This document shows positions 15,635 to 23,740 of a stretch of DNA of 41,090 bases, in pieces (position 1 is the stretch's first letter; the number at the start of each line of letters is the position of its first letter). Position numbers and translations under genes: made by a program. The DNA lies in assembly GCA_002394165.1 (NCBI GenBank), contig DGTA01000093.1, positions 17,621 to 58,710 of the forward strand. The letters are read 5' to 3'. This DNA is from Lachnospiraceae bacterium UBA4348. Its GTDB lineage: Bacteria > Bacillota > Clostridia > Lachnospirales > Lachnospiraceae. Below the pieces are notes generated by a model, which was not told the DNA's origin, did no database searches, and saw nothing but the letters and a program-made list of their open reading frames with translations.

Positions 15635-16381
15635 TTACAATACCTTTGAAAGGAAATCCACCAGGCGCTGGTTCTTCGGGTTGGAGAAGAATTCCGCCGG
15701 TTTTTCATCCTCCTTGATCACGCCCTCGTCTATGAACATCGCCCTTGTCGCCACCTCGCGCGCAAAGCCCATCTCATGAGTCACGATGATCATGGTCATT
15801 CCGGTCTGCGCCAGCTCCCGCATGATCTCAAGCACCTCCCCGACCATCTCGGGGTCCAGGGCGGAAGTCGGCTCGTCAAAGAGCATGACATCCGGCTCCA
15901 TGGCCATTGCTCTCGCGATCGCGATGCGCTGCTGCTGGCCGCCCGAAAGCATGGCGGGATAATCGTCCGCTTTTTCGGGAAGTCCGACCCTGTCCAGCAG
16001 GAAACGGGCTTTTTCCACCGCCTGCTGCTTTGAAAGGATATGCAGCTTCACCGGTGCCAGGGTGATGTTTTCCAGGATCGTCAGGTGCGGGAACAGGTTG
16101 AACTGCTGAAACACCATGCCGACCTTTCTTCTGAAACGGTTGATATCGACTCCCGGAGCCGTGATATCGGTCCCTTCGAAGAGGATCCTGCCGCCGGTAG
16201 GCTCCTCCAGCAGATTCAGGGAACGCAGGAAAGTGGATTTACCGCATCCGGAGGGACCGACGATCGCTGTCACATCCCCCTTTCGGAACTGTGTGGTGAT
16301 GCCCCGGAGCACATGATTGTCGGCAAAGCTTTTTTCCAGTCCCTGTATGTCAAATAAGATCTGGCGTTCATCTGCGCTCAT
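15635..16381 (-). CDS. Polar amino acid ABC transporter, ATP-binding protein
   Basis: 248 residues of the GlnQ/ArtP family. Walker A GPSGCGKST (42-50), Q-loop VFQQFNLFPH, signature LSGGQQQR, Walker B VMLFDEP and the H-loop His in VTHEMGFA are all intact. It powers uptake of a polar amino acid with the upstream permease and binding protein. Its start overlaps the end of the permease gene by 14 bases, so it is the last gene of a binding protein-permease-ATPase operon ending at a hairpin terminator. The substrate cannot be read from the sequence. Confidence 0.95.
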   Translation of the reverse strand: MSADERQILFDIQGLEKSFADNHVLRGITTQFRKGDVTAIVGPSGCGKSTFLRSLNLLEEPTGGRILFEGTDITAPGVDINRFRRKVGMVFQQFNLFPHLTILENITLAPVKLHILSKQQAVEKARFLLDRVGLPEKADDYPAMLSGGQQQRIAIARAMAMEPDVMLFDEPTSALDPEMVGEVLEIMRELAQTGMTMIIVTHEMGFAREVATRAMFIDEGVIKEDEKPAEFFSNPKNQRLVDFLSKVL

Positions 16382-17060
16382 TGCTGCGAAGCCTCCTTTC
16401 CAGAATCCCGAAGAGCCACGTCAGCAGCATGACGAACACCAGATAGATCAGGGCCGTCATGATGAGCGGAAGGAAATAGTCATACGTCTGGGAGCTGATC
16501 AGTGTGGATCCGTAGGTCAGATCCTTCAGGCTGATCGCCATACAGATGGATGTTTCCTTCAGCAGCACGATAAACTCATTCGTCAGTGCCGGAAGTACGT
16601 TCTTGAATGCCTGCGGGATAATGATATACCACATGGATGCGCGGTATGAAAGTCCAAGGCTCCTGCCAGCTTCCATCTGTCCGGGGTTGATGGACATAAT
16701 GCCCGAACGGACGATCTCCGCCACATAGGCGGCTGAGTTGAGACCGAAAGCGATAAATGCCGAGAGCAGCGGCTTGTTGACCGAGCTGAAAATGATAAAG
16801 TACACGATCATCAGCTGAACCGTGGTCGGGGTTCCCCTGATCACCGTCAGGTAGACCTTGCAGACAGCGTTCAGGATCTTAAGATGACCGGTCTTGTCAT
16901 AGGTGGAGCGGATGACAGCGATCACGAAACCCAGGAGGATGCCGATCGCGGCGGCTACCACCGTGATCAGCAGCGTGGTCCCCAGACCCCTGACCATATA
17001 TTTCCAGCGGTCCTGCTCCAGGAAATTCAGTTTCAGCCGTTCTGTTAAAGAAAGGGACAT
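16368..17060 (-). CDS. Polar amino acid ABC transporter, permease
   Basis: 230 residues of the HisM/GlnP family with about five membrane helices. The N-terminal GLGTTLLITVVAAAIGILLGFVIAVIR and the central EAA-loop region (AYVAEIVRSGIMSINPGQMEAGRSLGLS) match the family; that loop contacts the ATPase. It is likely to act as a homodimer, since the operon holds only one permease gene. GGAGA precedes the ATG. It lies between the binding-protein gene (24 bases upstream) and the ATPase gene. Confidence 0.95.
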   Translation of the reverse strand: MSLSLTERLKLNFLEQDRWKYMVRGLGTTLLITVVAAAIGILLGFVIAVIRSTYDKTGHLKILNAVCKVYLTVIRGTPTTVQLMIVYFIIFSSVNKPLLSAFIAFGLNSAAYVAEIVRSGIMSINPGQMEAGRSLGLSYRASMWYIIIPQAFKNVLPALTNEFIVLLKETSICMAISLKDLTYGSTLISSQTYDYFLPLIMTALIYLVFVMLLTWLFGILERRLRSNERR

Positions 17061-17084
17061 GCGTATCTCCTTTTATTGCCCGGA

Positions 17085-17885
17085 TCACTTGCGGACGATG
17101 ATCACCTGTGTTGCGGTTGTGTAGGGATCCGTGAAATCAATGTTCTTTAAACGGTCCTCGGTAATGGTCATTCCGGCTACGCCGATGTCAGCCTTGCCGG
17201 CCTGTACGGCATTGATGATGGAAGCGAATTCCATGTCAACGATCTCAAGTTCATAGCCGAGCGCATCGCAAACAGCCTGGGCCATGTCAGCGTCGATGCC
17301 GACGATCTTGTCGCCCTCATAATACTCATAGGGCTCAAAAGCAGCGTTGGTCGCCATGACGAGCTTGCCGTTGGAGCGGTCAACACCTTCCGGAGACTCA
17401 TAGGGGAACTGGCCCTTGGTGTCATCGCCGATGTAGTTGGCGATAATGTTGTCAAGCACACCCGTATCCTTCAGCTCAGCGAGAACCGTATTGATCTTCT
17501 CGGTCAGCTCGGTGTTGCTCTTATCCACGCAGATCGCATACTCTTCAACCGCGAACTCTTCATCCAGGATAGCCAGGTCATCGTTGGCCTCAACAAACTT
17601 GTTGGCCGGCTCGGAGTCAATGATCACACAGTCGACCTTGCCCTGCTTAAGAGCCATGATGGCCTGAGCGCCTTTGCTGAAGCGCTCTACGCTGGTTCCG
17701 GCCTCGTCGCCTTCATAGTCAGATGCATAAATATCACCTGTGGTGCCCATCTGGACGCCGATCTTCTTTCCGGCCAGATCATCGACAGAGCTGATGCCGC
17801 TGCTGTTCTCCTCGCCGAAAGCCATACATCCCATGGAAACAGTCATAACGGCCGCGATGGTCATTGCGATTCCTTTTTTCATCAT
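17085..17885 (-). CDS. Amino acid ABC transporter substrate-binding protein, circularly permuted SBP_bac_3
   Basis: 266 residues with a signal peptide at about 1-24 (MKKGIAMTIAAVMTVSMG...), exported and possibly lipid-anchored through Cys20. The family motifs are all present but in swapped order. Residues 31-158 hold what is normally the second half (SSVDDLAGKKIGVQMGTTGD to LDNIIANYIGDD), and 174-266 hold what is normally the first half (KLVMATNAAFEPYEY, then VGIDADMAQAV and MTITEDRLKNIDFTDPYT to VIIVRK). A linker of about 15 residues joins the old ends. The cut falls at the hinge strand between the two lobes. It should still bind a polar amino acid. GGAGG precedes the first of two adjacent ATG codons. 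Confidence 0.93.
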   Translation of the reverse strand: MMKKGIAMTIAAVMTVSMGCMAFGEENSSGISSVDDLAGKKIGVQMGTTGDIYASDYEGDEAGTSVERFSKGAQAIMALKQGKVDCVIIDSEPANKFVEANDDLAILDEEFAVEEYAICVDKSNTELTEKINTVLAELKDTGVLDNIIANYIGDDTKGQFPYESPEGVDRSNGKLVMATNAAFEPYEYYEGDKIVGIDADMAQAVCDALGYELEIVDMEFASIINAVQAGKADIGVAGMTITEDRLKNIDFTDPYTTATQVIIVRK

Positions 17886-17983
17886 AATCGTTTTCCTCCT
17901 GTTGACGGATGAATACCACAGGCTTTTCCTTGAGTGCAGCCCGCGATCTCATCAAACAATGAATATTTATACATACAGCACAC

Positions 17984-18011
17984 ATTATAACACGGTTTTT
18001 TAAAAAAGCAA
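17984..18011 (-). promoter_or_regulatory. Promoter of the amino acid ABC operon
   Basis: Minus-strand TTGCTT (18006-18011), a 16-base spacer and a perfect TATAAT (17984-17989), about 100 bases before the binding-protein start. The -35 lies just after the ecfT stop codon. Confidence 0.65.
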
Positions 18012-18024
18012 CGCCGGGCGCTTC

Positions 18025-18852
18025 TTATACGAACGGATTCCAGAAGCGTCCCCCGTTCAGATGATTCAGGACAAGCGCCGCCGCCAGGAGAAGGATCCCT
18101 AATCCGACCGCCGCAAAATCCCCTGCCCTGAAGGGCCTTCCCATATACCATGTCCGCTTTTTGTGCTTTCCGAAGCCTCTCAGTTCCATGGCATTTGAGA
18201 TCACCTCGATCCGGTCCATGCTCGAAAGGATCAGCGGAACCAGGATCGCCGCGGCAGCGCGCAGCCGCTTAATGAGGGACTCCTTTCTGCTCATCTCGAT
18301 CCCCCTGGCCTGCTGCGCCTGGGAGATCTCGTGGTACTGCATCTGAATGTCCGGGATGTACCGCAGGGCCAGCGCGACCGCATAGGCGATGCTGTAGGGC
18401 ACGCCGATCCGGTTGAGCGAAGCGGCAAACTCACTGGGGTTAGTCGTACAGACAAACAGCAGGACGATCGGGATCGTGGACAGATACTTCAGCACCAGGT
18501 TCAGATGATACAGCAGCTGCTCCTGCGTGACCACATACCGTCCGGTGATCGTAAACAGCACATGCTTCGTCCCGTAGATCTGCACTCCATGCTGCGGGGA
18601 GAAAAGAAAGATCAGGAGATTGTTAAGGACCATGATCACGACGGTAAACGTCAGTATGAAGGATACATCCCTCAGCCTGATCTTTGACACCGCAAAGAGC
18701 ATGAAGCTCAGCACGGGAAGCACGATGAGCATCCTGGTGTCGTAGGTCGACATGGCCGCAAAGCTCCATAAAAGCAGGCATACCAGCTTCGCCGCTCCCG
18801 TCAGCTCATGAATGGGAGACGGGCGGTCTATATAATTGAAGATTCCTTTCAT
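18025..18852 (-). CDS. ecfT: ECF transporter transmembrane component EcfT
   Basis: 275 residues, five to six membrane helices. The two coupling motifs with Ala-x-Arg-Gly character that bind the ATPases are visible as QQARGIEM and AMELRGFG. EcfT joins the S component to the ATPases in energy-coupling-factor vitamin or metal transporters. Its ATG overlaps the stop of the fused ATPase gene as ATGA, so the pair is translationally coupled. Confidence 0.92.
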   Translation of the reverse strand: MKGIFNYIDRPSPIHELTGAAKLVCLLLWSFAAMSTYDTRMLIVLPVLSFMLFAVSKIRLRDVSFILTFTVVIMVLNNLLIFLFSPQHGVQIYGTKHVLFTITGRYVVTQEQLLYHLNLVLKYLSTIPIVLLFVCTTNPSEFAASLNRIGVPYSIAYAVALALRYIPDIQMQYHEISQAQQARGIEMSRKESLIKRLRAAAAILVPLILSSMDRIEVISNAMELRGFGKHKKRTWYMGRPFRAGDFAAVGLGILLLAAALVLNHLNGGRFWNPFV

Positions 18853-20576
18853 CGTCTCACCTGTGTCCTCTCATAACTGATAAAGTGCTTTGCAAAGGCC
18901 TCGGCATCCCCGATCCCGCACATCTTCGCCAGATCGTAGAGGGATGTCTCCTTGAGATTGGCCCTGGCTACCAGTTCAGGATCGGTCAGCACGCCGGCGG
19001 ACGATCTGTCCGCGATCACTTTCCCGTCATGGAAAACGATGCACCGGTCTGCATATTCCAGCATAAGATGCATGTCGTGGGTGATCATGACGACGGTATA
19101 GCCGTTATCTCTCAGGTCTTTCAAAAACTCCATGATCTCGGTGTAGTGACGGTAATCCTGGCCTGCCGTCGGCTCGTCGAGGATGATCATCTCCGGTTCC
19201 AGTGCCAGAATGGCCGCGATCGTCACCCTTTTTTTCTGCCCGAAGCTCAGCGCCGAGATCGGCCAGCTGCGGAACGGCCAGAGACCGCAGATCCTGAGGA
19301 CCTTCTCCACGCGGCGGTTGATCTCTTCCTCGTCAAAGCCCCTCTTCCGGAGTCCAAGCGCCACCTCGTCCCGGATCATGATCTGGGAGATCATCTGATT
19401 GGGACTCTGCATCACGTAACCGATATGATCCGCCCTCTCCTTGATGGAAAGACCCATCCAGCCTGCGGATCCGCCAAAACGGATCGTGCCTGAACCGGGC
19501 GTTTCAAATCCGCATACCACCTTTGAAAAGGTCGATTTTCCGGCACCGTTCGTACCCACGATTGCCAGCATCTCCCCTTCCCGGATCCGGACCGACACCT
19601 TATCCAGTGCCTGCCGGCCGTTTCCGTAAGCAAAGGAGATGTCCTCAGCCTCCAGCATGACGCGGCCCTCCTGCGCGGCTTCGGTCCCGCTTTCATTCCT
19701 GAACCAGCTTCTGACCTTTTCCCGGTCTTCCTCCGTCAGGGACAGGGTCCGGATCCCTCCCGGGCATTTTTCCGGGGTGACGCGGACGCCGGCATACTTA
19801 AGGGCCGTCAGGTACAGCGGTTCCCGGATGCCGTTCTCCTTGAGCAGCATGCTGCATAAAAGTTCATCGGGCGTCATATCCGCTGTGATCCTGCCTTCAT
19901 TCATCAGAATGATCCGGTCCACCTTCCGGTGAAGCACATCCTCCAGGCGGTGCTCAATGATCACCACGCCGGCACCGGTCTTTTCGCGGATCTCATCGAT
20001 CAGCTCGACCGCCACCTTTCCCGTCGCCGGATCAAGATTGGCCAACGGTTCGTCAAACAGCAGCAGGTCGACATCTCCCACCATGACTCCGGCCAGGGAG
20101 ACCCGCTGCTTCTGCCCGCCCGAAAGAGCTCCCGGGGCGTTCGAAAGGTGGGTCCCGATCCCGACCAGATCGGCGGTCCGTTTGACCAGCTGGTGAAGGT
20201 CGGGTTCGCCCAGACAGTCATTCTCCGGTGCGAACGCAATATCCTCCGCCACGGTCAGTCCGATAAACTGCGCATCCGAATCCTGCAGCACAGTGCCCAC
20301 CGTCCTCGAGATCTCAAACAGGCTCATCTGTGATGTTTCTTTTCCCTTGATCTTGCAGCTGCCGGTCATCTCTCCCCTGTAAGAAAACGGGATGAGGCCG
20401 TTGATGCAGCTGGCCAGCGTCGATTTTCCGCATCCGGACGGGCCTGCGATCAGGATCTTCTCTCCTTTGTACATCTTCAGGCTGATATCATGCAGCGTCG
20501 GCTCCGCCTGCGCTTTATATTTAAATCCGAAGTGAGAAAACTCCAGCAGGAGTTCACGTTCTTTATCCTGAGACAT
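18849..20576 (-). CDS. ECF transporter double ATPase (EcfA-EcfA' fusion)
   Basis: 575 residues with two complete ABC ATPase domains in one chain, like YkoD. The first has Walker A GPSGCGKST (45-53), signature LSGGQ (151-155) and Walker B LLLFDEP (171-177). The second has Walker A GTNGAGKST (341-349), signature LSFGQ (443-447) and Walker B MIILDEP (463-469). The ATG at 20574-20576 has AAAGGA upstream; a long in-frame extension before it lacks a ribosome binding site and crosses the terminator, so it is rejected. It energises uptake with EcfT and the S component upstream. Confidence 0.94.
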   Translation of the reverse strand: MSQDKERELLLEFSHFGFKYKAQAEPTLHDISLKMYKGEKILIAGPSGCGKSTLASCINGLIPFSYRGEMTGSCKIKGKETSQMSLFEISRTVGTVLQDSDAQFIGLTVAEDIAFAPENDCLGEPDLHQLVKRTADLVGIGTHLSNAPGALSGGQKQRVSLAGVMVGDVDLLLFDEPLANLDPATGKVAVELIDEIREKTGAGVVIIEHRLEDVLHRKVDRIILMNEGRITADMTPDELLCSMLLKENGIREPLYLTALKYAGVRVTPEKCPGGIRTLSLTEEDREKVRSWFRNESGTEAAQEGRVMLEAEDISFAYGNGRQALDKVSVRIREGEMLAIVGTNGAGKSTFSKVVCGFETPGSGTIRFGGSAGWMGLSIKERADHIGYVMQSPNQMISQIMIRDEVALGLRKRGFDEEEINRRVEKVLRICGLWPFRSWPISALSFGQKKRVTIAAILALEPEMIILDEPTAGQDYRHYTEIMEFLKDLRDNGYTVVMITHDMHLMLEYADRCIVFHDGKVIADRSSAGVLTDPELVARANLKETSLYDLAKMCGIGDAEAFAKHFISYERTQVRR

Positions 20577-20604
20577 CCGGTTTCGTCCTTTCGTTAACCT
20601 GGAG

Positions 20605-20639
20605 CTGTCCTTTCCGGCATCATCCTGCCGCCCGGACAG
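20605..20639 (-). repeat. Second hairpin in the EcfA leader
   Basis: CTGTCC and GGACAG arms enclose an inner GGCA/TGCC stem. It lies immediately 3' of the terminator T-run and may take part in processing or an alternative fold. Confidence 0.4.
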
Positions 20640-20640
20640 C

Positions 20641-20666
20641 AAAAACGGCGGAAAATCTTCCGCCGT
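20641..20666 (-). terminator. Intrinsic terminator between the S component and EcfA
   Basis: Minus-strand ACGGCGGAA-GAT-TTTCCGCCGT forms a 9- to 10-bp stem followed by a T-run. It lies 38 bases after the S-component stop codon and 65 bases before the EcfA start. Confidence 0.82.
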
Positions 20667-20703
20667 CATGATCATTGTTCTTTCGTCCGCCGGACGCAAC
20701 GCC

Positions 20704-21255
20704 TCAGTTATCTTTGGAGAGGCTTCCGCTCTTGGGCCTGGACCCTGCATAGGCTGCGCAAAGGATCGATCCGATAATGGCTGTGGTCACGATATTGGAC
20801 GCACCGCCGACAAGACCCTGCACAAACACCTTGTTCGCCGGCTCTGCATAGATCAGGATATCCAGCACGGGAGCCACCACTCCCCATGCGAGGACATGGC
20901 AGATGATCTGGCATACGTTGAAGCCGATAAAGCCCTTGGAGCCGAACTCCCCGTCAGCCAGTTTCAGTTTCTTGGAGATCAGGCCCATCAGGCATCCGAA
21001 GCATGCGGAGGCGATGACCCAGCTCCACCAGATTCCCCAGCCGTAGCTGAAGTCGATCAGGGCGTGCCCGATCAGGCCGATCAGGGCACCGGCAATGGGT
21101 CCGAAAAGGGCCGCCATGAATGCCAGCAGACCGTACTGGGTCGAGATGTTCGTATTGGGGACCGGGCTCGGGATCGCGACAAAGCGTCCAAGCACGAAGA
21201 ACAGCGCGGCGCCGATACCGATGGCAACGATTGTTTTCACAGGTGAATTTTTCAT
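20704..21255 (-). CDS. ECF transporter S component, UPF0397 family
   Basis: 183 residues from the ATG at 21253-21255 (GGAG upstream), five to six membrane helices. The sequence closely follows the UPF0397 pattern: KTIVAIGIGAALFFVLGRF, PNTNISTQYG, GLIGHALIDFSYGWGIWWSW, FNVCQIICH and IYAEPANKVFVQGL. It should bind the transported substrate in the ECF complex with the downstream EcfA/EcfT. The substrate of this family is not known to me. A consensus promoter precedes it and a terminator separates it from ecfA, so it may be made in excess over the energising module. Confidence 0.9.
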   Translation of the reverse strand: MKNSPVKTIVAIGIGAALFFVLGRFVAIPSPVPNTNISTQYGLLAFMAALFGPIAGALIGLIGHALIDFSYGWGIWWSWVIASACFGCLMGLISKKLKLADGEFGSKGFIGFNVCQIICHVLAWGVVAPVLDILIYAEPANKVFVQGLVGGASNIVTTAIIGSILCAAYAGSRPKSGSLSKDN

Positions 21256-21306
21256 TGTTCTGCTCCTTTCAATGATCAATGAAAACCACAAAATTAACCG
21301 GTTATT

Positions 21307-21335
21307 ATAATAGAAAAGGTTTTCGTATCTGTCAA
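21307..21335 (-). promoter_or_regulatory. Consensus promoter of the ECF operon
   Basis: Minus-strand TTGACA (21330-21335), a 17-base spacer and TATTAT (21307-21312), 52 bases before the S-component start. No riboswitch fits in the short leader. Confidence 0.8.
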
Positions 21336-21352
21336 GGCATTGTCTCTGATGC

Positions 21353-21358
21353 TATAAT
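21353..21358 (+). promoter_or_regulatory. Extended -10 box of the YuiD-like gene
   Basis: TATAAT preceded by TGC gives an extended -10. The matching -35 position overlaps the -35 of the divergent ECF promoter, so the two promoters may interfere. Confidence 0.5.
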
Positions 21359-21392
21359 AAAAATCATCTTCCCGTTATAAAGGAGGCTTTTT

Positions 21393-21851
21393 ATGTCTTA
21401 CATCCTGGCATTTATCACCAACCCGCTTTTCCTCGCCGGGGCTTTCTCCTGGCTGGCCGCCCAGCTGGTCAAAATGATCATCCAGCTGGCTAAAGGTGCC
21501 TCCCTCGACAGACTGCTGACCGGCGGCGGCATGCCCAGTTCCCACACCGCGACCGTATTCGGCCTGATGATCGAGACCGCCTGCCGTTACGGAACGGGCG
21601 GCTTCGAATTTCCGATGGCCGTTTTTTTCTCCATCATGGTCATCTACGACGCCCTGAATGTGCGCCGGGTAACCGGTGAGCAGAGCAAAGCGATCAATCG
21701 TCTTGTCAGCGAGCGCGCTGCGGGCGGTGACCCTTTCTGGAAAGGCCTTCCAAAATACCCGGAGCTGCTGGGCCACACCCTGCCTGAGGTCCTGGCCGGA
21801 GCGGTCGTGGGCACCATCGTCGCCATCCTGGTCAATGTGATCGTCCGGTAA
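21393..21851 (+). CDS. Divergent PAP2 family membrane protein, YuiD-like
   Basis: 152 residues with three to four membrane helices. The family marks are GGMPSSHTATVFGL (phosphatase-like SSH motif), VIYDALNVRRVTGEQ and LGHTLPEVLAGAVVG, where the His and Glu complete the PAP2-like site. Family members are probably membrane lipid phosphatases or structural relatives; the substrate is unknown. AAGGAGG precedes the ATG. It is a single gene, divergent from the ECF operon and convergent with the Nudix gene 12 bases away. Confidence 0.9.
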   Translation: MSYILAFITNPLFLAGAFSWLAAQLVKMIIQLAKGASLDRLLTGGGMPSSHTATVFGLMIETACRYGTGGFEFPMAVFFSIMVIYDALNVRRVTGEQSKAINRLVSERAAGGDPFWKGLPKYPELLGHTLPEVLAGAVVGTIVAILVNVIVR

Positions 21852-21863
21852 GGCGTATCCTAT

Positions 21864-22433
21864 TCATTTCTTCTCCGTGGCAAGATAACGCGCCGCCTTC
21901 AGGATAGCCGTCTGCGTCTTGCCGTCCGCGATCTTTCCGTCCATGACTTCGCCGACCAGATCCTCGAGCGGCACTTCCTTCACATTCAGGAATTCGTCCT
22001 CATCCAGGTCCTGCTCTCCGCGGCGAAGCCCTCTGGCCAGATAAAGTGTAATGCGCTCATCGCTGTAGGCCGGCGTCGGATAATAATCCCCAAGGCCGAT
22101 CCATTCCTCCGCGCTGATCCCGGTCTCCTCTCTCAGCTCACGCATGGCTGCTTCGAGCCGGTCTTCATCCGGTCCGTCCAGCTTGCCGGCCGGGATCTCC
22201 GTGATCACTTCATCCATAGGATAGCGGTACTGCCTTTCTACGACCGCTTTTCCGTCTTCGGTGATCGGGATCACCGCCACGGCGCCGACATGGCGGATCA
22301 GTTCGCGCGCGGAGCTGTTCCCGTTCGGAAGCTCAACCTCATCGCGCACTACATGAAGCAGCACCCCGTCATATACCTTTCTGGAGGACGTCATTTTCTC
22401 CGCAAGCTGTTCCCATTCTGTTTTTGTACTCAT
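21864..22433 (-). CDS. Nudix hydrolase, ADP-ribose pyrophosphatase type
   Basis: 189 residues from the ATG at 22431-22433 with AAAGGAG five bases upstream. The Nudix box spans GKLDGPDEDRLEAAM then RELREETGI; the metal-binding REx2EE core is intact, but the loop between the first Gly and the first Glu is one residue longer than the textbook pattern. The flanking sequence (VERQYRYPMDEVITEIPAGKL, then YYPTPAYSDERITLYLARGL) fits the ADP-ribose pyrophosphatase group, which splits ADP-ribose to AMP and ribose 5-phosphate. Cytoplasmic housekeeping enzyme; monocistronic with its own promoter. Confidence 0.92.
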   Translation of the reverse strand: MSTKTEWEQLAEKMTSSRKVYDGVLLHVVRDEVELPNGNSSARELIRHVGAVAVIPITEDGKAVVERQYRYPMDEVITEIPAGKLDGPDEDRLEAAMRELREETGISAEEWIGLGDYYPTPAYSDERITLYLARGLRRGEQDLDEDEFLNVKEVPLEDLVGEVMDGKIADGKTQTAILKAARYLATEKK

Positions 22434-22469
22434 TCTGGCTCCTTTTCTTCTGAAGTTTCGGTTTTTTCC

Positions 22470-22497
22470 AGTATACTCCATCCCCCGGGTTTCGCAA
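22470..22497 (-). promoter_or_regulatory. Promoter of the Nudix gene
   Basis: Minus-strand TTGCGA (22492-22497), a 16-base spacer and TATACT (22470-22475), 37 bases before the ATG. Confidence 0.5.
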
Positions 22498-22568
22498 GAC
22501 CGGTTTCTCCATGCACCGCGCTTTTCTCAGCCTCCAAGGTTTTTCTTTATCAGAGCGTCCTGATGTTG

Positions 22569-22574
22569 TATAAT
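22569..22574 (+). promoter_or_regulatory. -10 box upstream of the zinc-ribbon membrane protein
   Basis: A perfect TATAAT stands 58 bases before the start codon. A weak -35 (TTTATC, 22546-22551) lies 17 bases upstream. Confidence 0.45.
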
Positions 22575-22632
22575 TTTATACAGCAGCTTGGCGATTCATT
22601 TTACCGTGCCTGCACCGGGGAAAGGGTTTAAA

Positions 22633-23739
22633 ATGGCTGATCGGATCATCAAAGGGTATTGGGACTGCCCTCACTGCGGCACCAAGGGAATCGACGGACT
22701 GGTGGACATCTGCCCGGGATGCGGTTCCGCCAAGGATAAAAATGTCCGTTACTATATGAAAGCCGTGGAGGAGGTTTCGGACCAGGAGCTTGCCGCAGCC
22801 GGCCTCTCGAGGGAGGAAGCGGACGGAAAGCATAAAGAATGGATCTGCGCTTTCTGCGGCAGCCTGAACAATTACAGCGATGAGAAGTGCGTGCACTGCG
22901 GTGCGGACAGGGCCGAGAAGGAACAGGACTACGGCGGCAGCACGCAGCAGACCGTCTATATCAAAGATAAGAACGGCCATTTTAAACAGGTCGGGCGCAC
23001 CGAAGAGGTGCCGAAGGAGACCTATGTAAAGAAGGAGGAGACTCCGATCGTCCCGCAGCGCAGCCGCAGCCCCTTTACGGGAATCCTCCTGGCCGCTGCC
23101 GTGATCGTCCTCGCCTTCCTTTTCTGGCCCCACACCGAATCCGAAGCCATCTCCGGATTCAGGTGGCTCCGTCAGGTGACAGTCGAAGAACTGCAGACCT
23201 TCTCCGAATCGGGCTGGTCGGTTCCGGCCGAGGCAAGGGTCACGGATTCAAAGACTGAGCTTTCCGGTTACCGGCAGGTGCTTGATCACTACCGCACCGT
23301 CTACGTCACCAAATCAAGGGAGGTCATCGACCATTATGAGACCTCTTACGAATATACCGACAACGGCAACGGGACCTTCAGCGAGCATCCGGTGAGCACG
23401 CCCGTCTACCGCACAGAATACTACGACGAACCAGAGCAGGAGCCGGTCTACCGCTCCGAGCCGGTCTATCAGACCAAGTATTATTACGACATCGACCGGT
23501 GGGTGGAGCTTCAGACCTACGAAACCTCCGGCGACGACCACGATCCCTACTGGAGCAGCGAATATACGCTCTCAGGCAATCAGCGCGATACCCTGCGCTT
23601 TGAGGAGTATTACACGATCTACAACGACACCGACATAGAGCGTAACTCCTATGACCGCTGGGCCGGGCAGGAGATCGGAGACGGCATCTATGTGACCCGC
23701 AACCGGTTGGGAATGGAGTATTCACGAAAAGAACAATAA
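22633..23739 (+). CDS. Zinc-ribbon membrane protein with Tyr-rich C-terminal domain
   Basis: 368 residues from the ATG at 22633-22635 (AAAGGG upstream). It has two zinc-binding units: CPHC...CPGC (Cys12, 15, 27, 30) and a RanBP2-like CAFC...CVHC (Cys72, 75, 86, 89). A charged linker leads to one membrane helix at about 148-165 (GILLAAAVIVLAFLFW). The C-terminal 200 residues are rich in Tyr, Glu and Arg with repeated VYR(S/T)E segments (PVYRTEYYDEPEQEPVYRSEPVYQTKYYYD) and end in a beta-rich part. The zinc end should be cytosolic and the Tyr-rich part outside, by the positive-inside rule. I do not recognise a function. It ends next to a large inverted-repeat element. Confidence 0.8.
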   Translation: MADRIIKGYWDCPHCGTKGIDGLVDICPGCGSAKDKNVRYYMKAVEEVSDQELAAAGLSREEADGKHKEWICAFCGSLNNYSDEKCVHCGADRAEKEQDYGGSTQQTVYIKDKNGHFKQVGRTEEVPKETYVKKEETPIVPQRSRSPFTGILLAAAVIVLAFLFWPHTESEAISGFRWLRQVTVEELQTFSESGWSVPAEARVTDSKTELSGYRQVLDHYRTVYVTKSREVIDHYETSYEYTDNGNGTFSEHPVSTPVYRTEYYDEPEQEPVYRSEPVYQTKYYYDIDRWVELQTYETSGDDHDPYWSSEYTLSGNQRDTLRFEEYYTIYNDTDIERNSYDRWAGQEIGDGIYVTRNRLGMEYSRKEQ

Positions 23740-23740
23740 T

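Noticed and set aside
18001..18024. Terminator after ecfT
   Set aside because: An AAGC/GCTT pairing with a T-run exists but the stem is only four pairs, and the T-run overlaps the -35 of the next promoter.
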